A stretch of DNA of 9,148 bases from DATLBY01 sp035526665 (GTDB lineage: Bacteria; Acidobacteriota; Terriglobia; Bryobacterales; Bryobacteraceae): NCBI GenBank assembly GCA_035526665.1, contig DATLBY010000338.1:1-9148 (forward strand), given 5' to 3'. Below the pieces are notes generated by a model. The model was not told where the DNA came from, ran no database searches, and worked only from the letters and a program-made list of their open reading frames with translations. Positions within the stretch are counted from its first letter, which is position 1. Each line of letters begins with the position of its first letter. Position numbers and translations under genes: made by a program. This document shows positions 1 through 5,725 of this stretch, one piece after another.

Positions 1-523
1 CGAGCCTACGAACCACCTGGACATGCGCGCCAAGGACGTGTTGCTGGAAGCGCTGGCGGATTTTACCGGCACGGTCGTCTTCGTGTCGCACGACCGATAC
101 TTCATTGATAAGCTCGCCACTCGTGTCTTTGAGATAGGCGACGGCGAGGTGCACGTTTTTCCGGGCAACTACGAGGATTACATGTGGCGCAAGGCGGGAA
201 AGCCGCTGGAACTCGATGTTCCCACTGGAGTTGCTCCGCTTTGGAACGGCGCCGCGGCCCCCCTGCCCGCGAATCCAGAAAAGCCGAAAACGCGGGTCAA
301 TCCGATGCGCGTGCAGAAACTGAAAGAGCGCTGCCGCAACCTGGAGGAGAGCATCGCGCGAGCCGAAGAGCGGATCGCCAGCCTGGAAGCGGAGCTGGGA
401 AATTTCATCAATCCCGAGACAACTGTCCGGGTCACTACGGAACTGCAGGAGCGCCGCCAAGCTCTGGCAAACCTGCTGGCCGAATGGGAACTGCTGTCGC
501 AGGAGATCGAAACCGCGGTATAG
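1..523 (+). CDS. ABC-F family ATP-binding protein, C-terminal part (5' end outside window)
   Basis: The reading frame is open from base 2 and starts inside the second ATPase domain, at the end of Walker B (EPTNHLD, where E is the catalytic glutamate). The H-loop follows (VSHDRYF), then FEIGDGEVHVFPGNYEDY, which is typical of duplicated ATPases of the ABC-F class (EttA/Uup/YdiF relatives). These are soluble, have no membrane domain, and act on the ribosome or, for Uup, also on nucleic acid. A Pro/Ala-rich linker (about bases 230-300) leads to a charged heptad-like coiled coil (about 300-515), resembling the C-terminal extension of Uup-type proteins. The stop is TAG at 521-523. The next gene begins 21 nt later on the same strand, so the two may be co-transcribed. 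The ABC-F assignment is firm; the subtype cannot be fixed because the first ATPase domain and interdomain linker are outside the window. Confidence 0.93.
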   Translation, partial: EPTNHLDMRAKDVLLEALADFTGTVVFVSHDRYFIDKLATRVFEIGDGEVHVFPGNYEDYMWRKAGKPLELDVPTGVAPLWNGAAAPLPANPEKPKTRVNPMRVQKLKERCRNLEESIARAEERIASLEAELGNFINPETTVRVTTELQERRQALANLLAEWELLSQEIETAV

Positions 524-544
524 TGGACGAAGAAAAGGCGAACC

Positions 545-1816
545 GTGGGGGACTTTCAGGAACAACTCGCTATTCTGCGGCGGCGTATTGCCAAAGTGCA
601 GCCCAAGGGCGCGCCCCCTTCCCTGCCGCCACCCCTTCCCGAACCATTCATCAAACCCGAGCGGTACGTAGTCGAGCAGTATCTGAGCGGGCAGGAGGTG
701 CAGACTCCGTTCGGGGCTCACTTCGAAACCGAACGTTTGTGGGAGACGCACCGGCGGCATGGCTCGCTCGATATCTCCTCTTTGTGTGATCTCCCGCACG
801 ATTTGCTGGACGCGATGTCAGAGGGCAGTCTTCCGCACACACCGTGCGCCAAGTGGGCCTTTCTTGACACCGAAACTACCGGCCTGGCGGGTGGATCCGG
901 CACGTACGCGTTCCTCATCGGCGTCGGGCGTATCACTCCGGAGGGCTTTCATCTCCGGCAATTTTTCATGCGCGACCTGGATGAGGAGGCCAGCCTGTTG
1001 CATGGACTCACCGAGTATCTCTCCCAATTCGACACACTGATTACGTACAACGGAAAGGCCTACGATCAGCCGCTGCTCGAGACGCGTTTCCGGATGGCCC
1101 GGCAGAAGCCTCCCTTTGCGCGGCTGGGCCACCTCGATCTGCTTTTCGGAGCCCGCAGGCTGTGGAAGCTGCGGTTCGATAGTTGCCGCCTGGTGGAGCT
1201 CGAAAACCAGATTTTAGGAGTGGAGCGGACGGGAGATCTGCCGGGCGAGATGATCCCTTACGTGTATTTTGAGTACCTCAAAACTCGCGAGGCCTGGCGT
1301 GTTGCACCCATCCTGCATCACAACGCAATCGATATCCTGACGCTGGCCTGCCTGACGGCCATTGTGCCCTGGGCCTTTCGATCGCCAGTGGAGGCTCCGT
1401 TGGCGCATGGAGCCGAAATGGTCGGTCTTGCGCGATGGTTGCGGCAAGCCGACCGGCACGCCGATGCGCTCCAACTCTTTCGGCGGGGCATGGAAAAAGG
1501 CCTGCGCGAGGAGCTCCTGTTTCGTACGCTCTGGGACATCGCTTTGCTTGAAAAAAAGCTCGGCCGCCAGGATGCCGCCATCGCGGCCTTTTCCGAACTC
1601 GCGACCTGCGCGAACCTTCACCGTCTGGCTGCGTTGGAGGAGCTGGCGAAGTACTATGAGCATCGGGAAGGGAATTATGCGATGGCTCTGGAATTTACGC
1701 TGACGGCTCTCCGGCACCAGGATTCGGACTCATTGCACAAGCGGCGGGTACGGCTGGAGCGCCGGGTAGCGGTGAAACGCAAGGGCCGCAGCTTGCCGCT
1801 AACCGCTTCTTCTTAA
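545..1816 (+). CDS. YprB-family RNase H-like 3'-5' exonuclease with C-terminal helical repeats
   Basis: This is a 423-residue protein with a GTG start preceded by an A/G-rich stretch (AGAAAAGG) as a modest ribosome-binding site. Residues 103-275 form an RNase H-like exonuclease domain with all three acidic motifs in order: DTETTG (D108, E110), YNGKAYD (N169, D174) and HHNAID (H259, D263). These are the DEDD metal ligands, so an active two-metal nuclease is expected. The best known relative is Bacillus YprB (MrfB), which works with the helicase YprA (MrfA) in mitomycin damage repair. No helicase is visible here. Residues 285-395 are helical and look like degenerate TPR units (ADALQLFRRG, DAAIAAFSEL, NYAMALEFTL), probably for protein contacts. 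The N-terminal 100 residues are Pro-rich then charged, with no signal peptide, so it is cytoplasmic. The C-terminus is basic (KRKGR). The family assignment is strong; the substrate is unknown. Confidence 0.88.
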   Translation: MGDFQEQLAILRRRIAKVQPKGAPPSLPPPLPEPFIKPERYVVEQYLSGQEVQTPFGAHFETERLWETHRRHGSLDISSLCDLPHDLLDAMSEGSLPHTPCAKWAFLDTETTGLAGGSGTYAFLIGVGRITPEGFHLRQFFMRDLDEEASLLHGLTEYLSQFDTLITYNGKAYDQPLLETRFRMARQKPPFARLGHLDLLFGARRLWKLRFDSCRLVELENQILGVERTGDLPGEMIPYVYFEYLKTREAWRVAPILHHNAIDILTLACLTAIVPWAFRSPVEAPLAHGAEMVGLARWLRQADRHADALQLFRRGMEKGLREELLFRTLWDIALLEKKLGRQDAAIAAFSELATCANLHRLAALEELAKYYEHREGNYAMALEFTLTALRHQDSDSLHKRRVRLERRVAVKRKGRSLPLTASS

Positions 1817-1860
1817 AGCACTTTAATCATAACTTCATGTTCCCTCCACGTTTGCAGGCC

Positions 1861-1866
1861 TATAAT
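1861..1866 (+). promoter_or_regulatory. Candidate -10 box placed for a leaderless transcript
   Basis: A perfect TATAAT lies 6 nt before the ATG at 1873. Transcription usually starts about 7 nt after a -10 box, which would put the first base at or beside the A of this ATG. No Shine-Dalgarno-like sequence lies between. No good -35 hexamer is visible at 16-18 nt upstream. The promoter function and the leaderless start are inferences. Confidence 0.45.
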
Positions 1867-1872
1867 CGGCTT

Positions 1873-2172
1873 ATGAAGAAACTACTCGTAATCGCATCGA
1901 TCGCCGCTCTTAGCCTGACCTCGTCCTTCGCTCAGAAGTCGGACGTCAAGGAAGCCGGCAGCGATATCAAGGACGCCGCCAAGGCGACCGGCCGCGCTAC
2001 CAAGAAGTCCGCCAAGAAAGTGGGCGAAGGCGCCGAGAAGACAGGCGAGGCCGTGAAGGATGGCACTGTCAAGACCGGCAAGGCTGTCAAAAAGGGCACC
2101 AAGAAGGCTGTGAACGCCACCGCCAACGCCACCGAAAAAGGCGCCTCCAAGGTCGAAGAAAAGACCAAGTAG
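1873..2172 (+). CDS. Exported Lys/Ala-rich LEA-like small protein
   Basis: This is a 99-residue protein. The ATG at 1873 is chosen over an in-frame ATG at 1837 because it gives a textbook signal peptide: MKK, a hydrophobic core (LLVIASIAALSL) and an SFA cleavage site before Q21. The 79-residue mature part has about 20 lysines and no aromatic residue or cysteine. It is built from imperfect short units of the type GEGAEKT, GEAVKDG, TGKAVKKG, in register about every seven residues. Such composition is typical of group 3 LEA-like and apolipophorin-like amphipathic helices and of histone H1-like tails. Because of the signal peptide, a periplasmic or envelope role (stress protection, or binding to an acidic polymer or membrane) is more likely than DNA binding. 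No specific family is recognised. It stands alone, between the exonuclease gene and a convergent thioesterase gene. Gene reality is well supported by the signal peptide; function is not. Confidence 0.78.
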   Translation: MKKLLVIASIAALSLTSSFAQKSDVKEAGSDIKDAAKATGRATKKSAKKVGEGAEKTGEAVKDGTVKTGKAVKKGTKKAVNATANATEKGASKVEEKTK

Positions 2173-2190
2173 TTTAGGCGCTGCATTTGT

Positions 2191-2224
2191 AAAAAACTTC
2201 CAGGGCAGGCTCGCCGCCTGCCCT
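2191..2224 (-). terminator. Intrinsic terminator of the minus-strand thioesterase gene
   Basis: A perfect 9-bp stem (arms 2202-2210 and 2216-2224, AGGGCAGGC/GCCTGCCCT) closes a 5-nt loop. Read on the minus strand it is followed by GGAAG and six T (2196-2191). The arm nearest the gene overlaps the TAG stop at 2225-2223. On the plus strand there is no T-run after the stem, so it may stop read-through from 2172 only weakly. Confidence 0.7.
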
Positions 2225-2630
2225 AACCCTCTACCTTTTCCGATCTCTTCTTTAGGAGACCTTCCGCGAAACGCGCAATATCGACGATAAATCGCTCGTG
2301 GGTTCCCTCCGCAATCTTCTCCTTTTCGTCAAATGCCTCCACCCGAAAAGTCACCCGGCGTCCATTGACCGAGAGGATCTCGGCGTGAAAGCTGGCTGAC
2401 ATCCCGAGAGGTGTAGCCGCGAGATGGGACACATTCACTTGAGTCCCGACGGTATCTTGTCCATCCAATAAGAAAGGTTTGACTGTATCCCTGGAGACCA
2501 TTTCGAGGTGGGCAATAAGCCAAGGGGTGGCTAATACCCGGGCATCTTCCATTCCCAGGAACGAAATAGCAACATCGCTCGTCACTAACAAGTTGGATGC
2601 GCGTTTAGCGCCAATCCGGATCTCCGGCAT
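2223..2630 (-). CDS. FlK-type hotdog-fold acyl-CoA thioesterase
   Basis: This is a 135-residue protein, about the length of the fluoroacetyl-CoA thioesterase FlK. The hotdog signature is clear: VLATPWLIAHLE (residues 32-43), VGTQVNVSHLAATPLG (61-76), then NGRRVTFRVEAFDE and EGTHERF. The FlK catalytic set T42, E50, G69 and H76 is matched by T35, E43, G62 and H69, with the same spacing throughout (offset seven). Hydrolysis of a small acyl-CoA, probably as a housekeeping or detoxifying enzyme, is expected. The FlK lid segment carrying the two phenylalanines that select fluoroacetyl-CoA is not recognisable here, so fluoroacetate specificity should not be assumed. It is transcribed divergently from the LolA-like gene across a 44-nt A+T-rich gap. 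No strong ribosome-binding site is seen before the ATG. It ends in an intrinsic terminator. Confidence 0.86.
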   Translation of the reverse strand: MPEIRIGAKRASNLLVTSDVAISFLGMEDARVLATPWLIAHLEMVSRDTVKPFLLDGQDTVGTQVNVSHLAATPLGMSASFHAEILSVNGRRVTFRVEAFDEKEKIAEGTHERFIVDIARFAEGLLKKRSEKVEG

Positions 2631-2674
2631 GGGAAGATGATATCCTAAAATTACCTATCGGAGCCATATTCAAA
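2631..2674. promoter_or_regulatory. Divergent intergenic region, candidate promoters
   Basis: This 44-nt A+T-rich gap separates the divergent thioesterase and LolA-like genes, so it must hold or adjoin both promoters. A TAAAAT at 2646-2651 could be the plus-strand -10 box, with GGAG at 2660-2663 as ribosome-binding site for the TTG at 2675. No matching -35 element is evident, and no operator palindrome was found. Confidence 0.35.
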
Positions 2675-3391
2675 TTGAATTGGATCGCATTGACAACTTT
2701 AGGACTTACGCTCAGTCTTGGTCTCTTTGCCGAACCAGGCAAGCGCGAGGAAGGCGCGGAGATTCTGGAGAAATATTTCTCCTCGACGGAAGCGCAGAAA
2801 GACGTTCTAAAAGGCTTTGCAATGGACGTCCAAATCGACGCAAAGCTTCCCAAATTGCATAAAGAGGGGAAAATGAACGCGCTTCGGCGTATTTCCAGCC
2901 TCGGCAAAATTACCTATAAAATGCTGAACTACCTGGGCGACGACACGGTCAAAAAGGAAGTTATCGCGCGTTATATGCAGGCTGAAGTACAGGCGAAGGC
3001 CGATTCAGGTTCGATTGCGATTACCGAAGAGAACTACAAGTTTAAGTACAAGGGTCTTCGCCAGGATGGCGAGCGTCGGATTCATCTGTTCGAGTTGAAG
3101 CCGAAACAGAACCGGGTCGGCCTTTTCAAAGGGGAACTGTGGCTGGACGCGGCCACCTGCCTGCCGCTGCGGGAAACCGGGCGGCTGGTTAAAAATCCTT
3201 CTATCTTTCTGAAAAAAATAGAGTTTACCCGCGACTACGAAGTAAGAGACGGCATCGCAATCCCCAAACATGTCGAAAGCAGGGTCGATACCCGCCTGGT
3301 AGGATCGGCGGAAATCCAGATCGACTACGAAAACGTGCACAAAGCGGAAGACGGCGACGAAGCGGTGGAAGAGGCTAGCGTCAAACAGTGA
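2675..3391 (+). CDS. Exported LolA/RseB-like lipoprotein-sorting-fold protein
   Basis: This is a 238-residue protein with a TTG start, preceded by GGAG at 11 nt. Residues 4-19 form a hydrophobic stretch ending in FA before EPGKREE, read as a signal peptide. The n-region lacks a basic residue, which is unusual; a Lys codon lies just before the TTG, so the true start could be slightly upstream at a non-standard codon. The C-terminal half has features of the LolA/RseB fold, an open beta-barrel that carries lipid: LFKGELWLDAATCLPLRETG (about 149-168), then FLKKIEFTRDYEVRDGIAIP and DTRLVGSAEIQIDYEN. A periplasmic role in lipoprotein or lipid handling is inferred, not shown. It lies just upstream of the hopanoid genes on the same strand, 94 nt from hpnJ, with hairpins between. 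Membership in that operon is uncertain. The C-terminal tail is acidic. Confidence 0.75.
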   Translation: MNWIALTTLGLTLSLGLFAEPGKREEGAEILEKYFSSTEAQKDVLKGFAMDVQIDAKLPKLHKEGKMNALRRISSLGKITYKMLNYLGDDTVKKEVIARYMQAEVQAKADSGSIAITEENYKFKYKGLRQDGERRIHLFELKPKQNRVGLFKGELWLDAATCLPLRETGRLVKNPSIFLKKIEFTRDYEVRDGIAIPKHVESRVDTRLVGSAEIQIDYENVHKAEDGDEAVEEASVKQ

Positions 3392-3430
3392 ACAGCCCCT
3401 GTTCACCGTTCACGGCAAGCCTGTCGCCGT
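3388..3430 (+). repeat. Pair of hairpins between the LolA-like gene and hpnJ
   Basis: The first hairpin is perfect: GTGAACA (3388-3394), loop GCCCC, TGTTCAC (3400-3406). Its left arm contains the TGA stop of the upstream gene. GTTCAC then recurs at 3408-3413 as a direct repeat. A second weaker stem pairs ACGGC (3412-3416) with GCCGT (3426-3430). There is no T-run, so this is not a standard intrinsic terminator. It could protect the mRNA 3' end, attenuate read-through into hpnJ, or be a REP-like dispersed repeat. Confidence 0.5.
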
Positions 3431-3485
3431 TCCCTAAACCCTTGTTGTATTTGTGCTTGTCCTCCCGTAAGCTCAAGAGAGTTTC

Positions 3486-4955
3486 ATGAAAACGTTATTC
3501 CTGAACCCACCTTCCTTCGAAGGTTTCGATGGCGGGGCCAGCTCACGCTGGCCGGCATCGCGCGAAATCGAATCCTACTGGTATCCAGTGTGGTTATGTT
3601 ATCCGGCCGGTATGTTGCCGGATAGCAAGGTGGTGGATGCGCCGCCGCATAAGATCAGCATCGAAGACACCGTCGCGATGGCGAAGGATTACGAGTTTCT
3701 GGTGTTATTTACCTCGACCCCGGGCTTCCATGTGGACGTAAAAATCGCCCAGATGATGAAGGACCAGAACCCGCGGCTGAAGGTGGCCTTCGTCGGTCCT
3801 CCGGTGACGGTCGAACCAGAGAAGGCCCTCAAGGAAACCGCCATCGATTTCGTAGTGCGGCGCGAGTTCGATCACCAGATTGCAGCCTTCGCCAAGGGTA
3901 CTCCGTTGTCGGAGCTGCCGGGGGTGAGCTACCGGAAAGACGGCGGATATGTGCACAATCCGGAGGGCGGGTTCATTGAAAATCTGGATGAGCTGCCCTG
4001 GGTCTCGAAGGTCTACAAGCGCGATCTGGATTTCACGAGGTACAACGTACCTTTTCTGCTCAATCCGTTCCTGTCGTTTTACACATCGCGCGGCTGCCCT
4101 GCCATGTGTACCTTCTGCCTTTGGCCGCAGACGCACTCCGGCCACCGCTGGCGCCTGCGCTCCTGCGACGATATCGCCAATGAGTGCAAGTACGTGCTCG
4201 AGAACTTTCCGGGGCTGAAGGAAATCTTCTTCGACGACGATACCTTCAACTATCAGAAGAAGCGCACCATTGAGCTCTGCGCCAAACTGAAGCCGCTCAA
4301 CTTCACGTGGTCGTGCACGTCGCGCGTCACCACGGATTACGAGACGCTCAAGGCGATGAAAGATGCCGGCTGCCGGCTGCTGATTGTCGGCTACGAGTCG
4401 GGTGACCAGCAGATCCTGAAGAACATCAAGAAGGGCGCCACCATCGATATGGCCGAACGCTTCACGGCAAACTGCCACAAGCTCGGGTTGGTGGTCCACG
4501 GCGACTTTATTGTGGGATTGCCCGGCGAATCCCGTCAGACGCTGCGCAACACCATCGATTTCGCGAAGCGGCTGGATGTGGAAACCATCCAGGTGTCCAT
4601 CGCGCATCCTTATCCCGGCACCGAGTTCTTCGATCATGTCACCAAGAACAACCTGATCACTATCGACTCCATGACGGATGAGTCCGGTCATCAGCTCCCG
4701 AATATCATCTACCCCGGGTTAAACCGCGGGGAACTGGTGGAGTGGGTGGAGAAGTTCTACGGCGAATACTACTTCCGTCCCAAGGCGGCGTGGCGGGTGG
4801 TACGCAAGGCGGTCGTCAATAACGACATTCCCCGTCTCTACAAGGAAGCCAGGGAGTACCTGGCGCTTCGCTCCAAGCGGAAGAAGTTTGTAGCGGAACA
4901 GAAGGCATCGAACCTGGTTGAAGCCGCAAGCGGAAGCGATCTCTCGGGTGTATGA
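3486..4955 (+). CDS. hpnJ: Hopanoid biosynthesis radical SAM protein HpnJ
   Basis: This is a 489-residue protein matching the HpnJ family from its first residues (MKTLFLNPPSFEGFDGG). HpnJ acts last in making bacteriohopanetetrol cyclitol ether, contracting the glucosamine ring by radical chemistry. Residues 1-135 form a Rossmann-like domain of the B12-binding type but lack the DxHxxG cobalamin motif. The radical SAM domain follows, with the CxxxCxxC cluster at C204, C208 and C211 (SRGCPAMCTFCLWPQ), FFDDDTF (248-254), LIVGYESG (299-306) and HGDFIVGLPGE (338-348). The C-terminal helical region (about 410-489) is basic. The ATG at 3486 has a close purine-rich site (GAGAG, 4 nt away). The stop overlaps the next start (ATGA, 4952-4955), implying translational coupling to the first SMR-like protein. 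HpnP and HpnR, the hopanoid methylases, are also radical SAM proteins but lack this N-terminal signature. Confidence 0.92.
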   Translation: MKTLFLNPPSFEGFDGGASSRWPASREIESYWYPVWLCYPAGMLPDSKVVDAPPHKISIEDTVAMAKDYEFLVLFTSTPGFHVDVKIAQMMKDQNPRLKVAFVGPPVTVEPEKALKETAIDFVVRREFDHQIAAFAKGTPLSELPGVSYRKDGGYVHNPEGGFIENLDELPWVSKVYKRDLDFTRYNVPFLLNPFLSFYTSRGCPAMCTFCLWPQTHSGHRWRLRSCDDIANECKYVLENFPGLKEIFFDDDTFNYQKKRTIELCAKLKPLNFTWSCTSRVTTDYETLKAMKDAGCRLLIVGYESGDQQILKNIKKGATIDMAERFTANCHKLGLVVHGDFIVGLPGESRQTLRNTIDFAKRLDVETIQVSIAHPYPGTEFFDHVTKNNLITIDSMTDESGHQLPNIIYPGLNRGELVEWVEKFYGEYYFRPKAAWRVVRKAVVNNDIPRLYKEAREYLALRSKRKKFVAEQKASNLVEAASGSDLSGV

Positions 4956-5356
4956 TGCGCGGGCTGCCGGTTAAAACGCAAATCCTGACGTTGATCGTGA
5001 TTCTCAGTAATGTGCTGGGGAACCTGGCCCTGAGTCTTGGAATGAAATCCCAGGCGGCAGCCGCAGCGGTCCCAGCCTACCTGGTCTATGTCCGTGCTTT
5101 CCTTAATCCGCTGGTAATTGCGGGCGTCACTCTGCTGACTGTCTGGATGCTTTCGCGGATGGCGCTTATGAGTTGGGCCGACCTCAGCTACGTGTTGCCG
5201 GTTACCTCACTGGGGTACGTTCTGACCGCCGCGATGGGCAAGTTCTTCCTGGCGGAAAGCATTTCCGGCAGAAGGTGGATCGGGACTTTCCTGATTGTAG
5301 CGGGCACACTGCTGGTCAGTTTCACCGTTCCCAAAACACAGAGGCAGCCGGTATGA
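4952..5356 (+). CDS. SMR/ArnE-like small four-helix membrane protein (subunit 1)
   Basis: This is a 134-residue protein with four predicted membrane helices (about 10-29, 50-72, 78-100 and 107-127). It is the size of a small multidrug resistance (SMR) protein within the drug/metabolite transporter superfamily. The third and fourth helices carry DLSYVLPVTSLGYV, then AESISGRRWIGTFLIVAGTL, typical of EamA/SMR and ArnE/ArnF proteins. In the first helix, NVLGN occupies the place of AEVIG in EmrE, so the essential proton-coupling Glu14 is an Asn (N20). That argues against multidrug antiport and fits a flippase-like role. Its start overlaps the hpnJ stop by 4 nt and its own stop overlaps the next start by 4 nt. 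A second ATG at 4955 is possible. It probably pairs with the following paralogue as a heterodimer; transport of a glycosylated hopanoid is inferred from context only. Confidence 0.85.
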   Translation: MMRGLPVKTQILTLIVILSNVLGNLALSLGMKSQAAAAAVPAYLVYVRAFLNPLVIAGVTLLTVWMLSRMALMSWADLSYVLPVTSLGYVLTAAMGKFFLAESISGRRWIGTFLIVAGTLLVSFTVPKTQRQPV

Positions 5357-5718
5357 ACCAATGGCTGCTGGTGGGGCTTATCGTGATAAGCACCACTGTT
5401 GGCGATTTGCTGCAAAGTCTCGAGATGAAGCGTCACGGGGAGATTGACGCGCTCACTCCCCGAGGCATGGCCGCACAGCTTAATGCGATTGCGCGCCGTC
5501 CCCTTCTCCTCTGGGCGATTGGCTGCATGGCCGTCTCATTCTTCGCGTTCATGCTGCTGTTGTCCATCGCGGATCTGAGCTTTGCAGTGCCTGCAACCGC
5601 CGCGAGCTATGTTGTCGAAACTTTGCTGGCGAAGCTGATCCTGAAAGAGCACGTAGATTCCTTCCGCTGGGCCGGTACGGTCCTGGTTGCGGCCGGCGTC
5701 GCCATTCTGGCAGTGTGA
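5353..5718 (+). CDS. SMR/ArnF-like small four-helix membrane protein (subunit 2)
   Basis: This is a 121-residue protein with four predicted membrane helices (about 4-21, 51-72, 76-97 and 104-121), paralogous to its upstream neighbour. The two share GNLALSLGMK versus GDLLQSLEMK in the first helix. Further on they share the pattern DLS-aromatic, two residues, PxT, YV, K, two residues, L, E, then RWxGT, three residues, AG. The EmrE Glu14 position is Thr (T14), so this subunit also lacks the drug/proton site; an acidic residue, D18, sits one place after the conserved Gly17. The loop between helices 1 and 2 is longer (about 22-50) and contains several basic residues. The start ATG at 5353 overlaps the upstream stop. 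The TGA at 5716-5718 is 7 nt before the likely hpnI start. Tandem non-identical SMR genes commonly encode obligate heterodimers. Pairing is likely; the substrate is an inference from flanking hopanoid genes. Confidence 0.85.
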   Translation: MNQWLLVGLIVISTTVGDLLQSLEMKRHGEIDALTPRGMAAQLNAIARRPLLLWAIGCMAVSFFAFMLLLSIADLSFAVPATAASYVVETLLAKLILKEHVDSFRWAGTVLVAAGVAILAV

Positions 5719-5725
5719 TCCGGGG

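Noticed and set aside
184..789. A 201-codon plus-strand frame across the ABC-F and nuclease genes
   Set aside because: It runs out of frame through two well-supported genes and has an Arg/Gly/Ala-rich composition.
3705..4691. A 328-codon open frame on the minus strand
   Set aside because: It lies wholly within hpnJ antisense, has an Arg/Gly/Val/His-rich composition typical of antisense frames in G+C-rich DNA, and shows no domain.
3486..4955. Hopanoid methylase HpnP or HpnR instead of HpnJ
   Set aside because: The N-terminal signature and the SRGCPAMCTFCLWPQ cluster region match HpnJ, and hpnI is in the same operon.
4952..5718. Multidrug (EmrE-type) SMR efflux pump
   Set aside because: Both subunits lack the essential membrane glutamate of EmrE, and the surrounding genes are for hopanoid modification.
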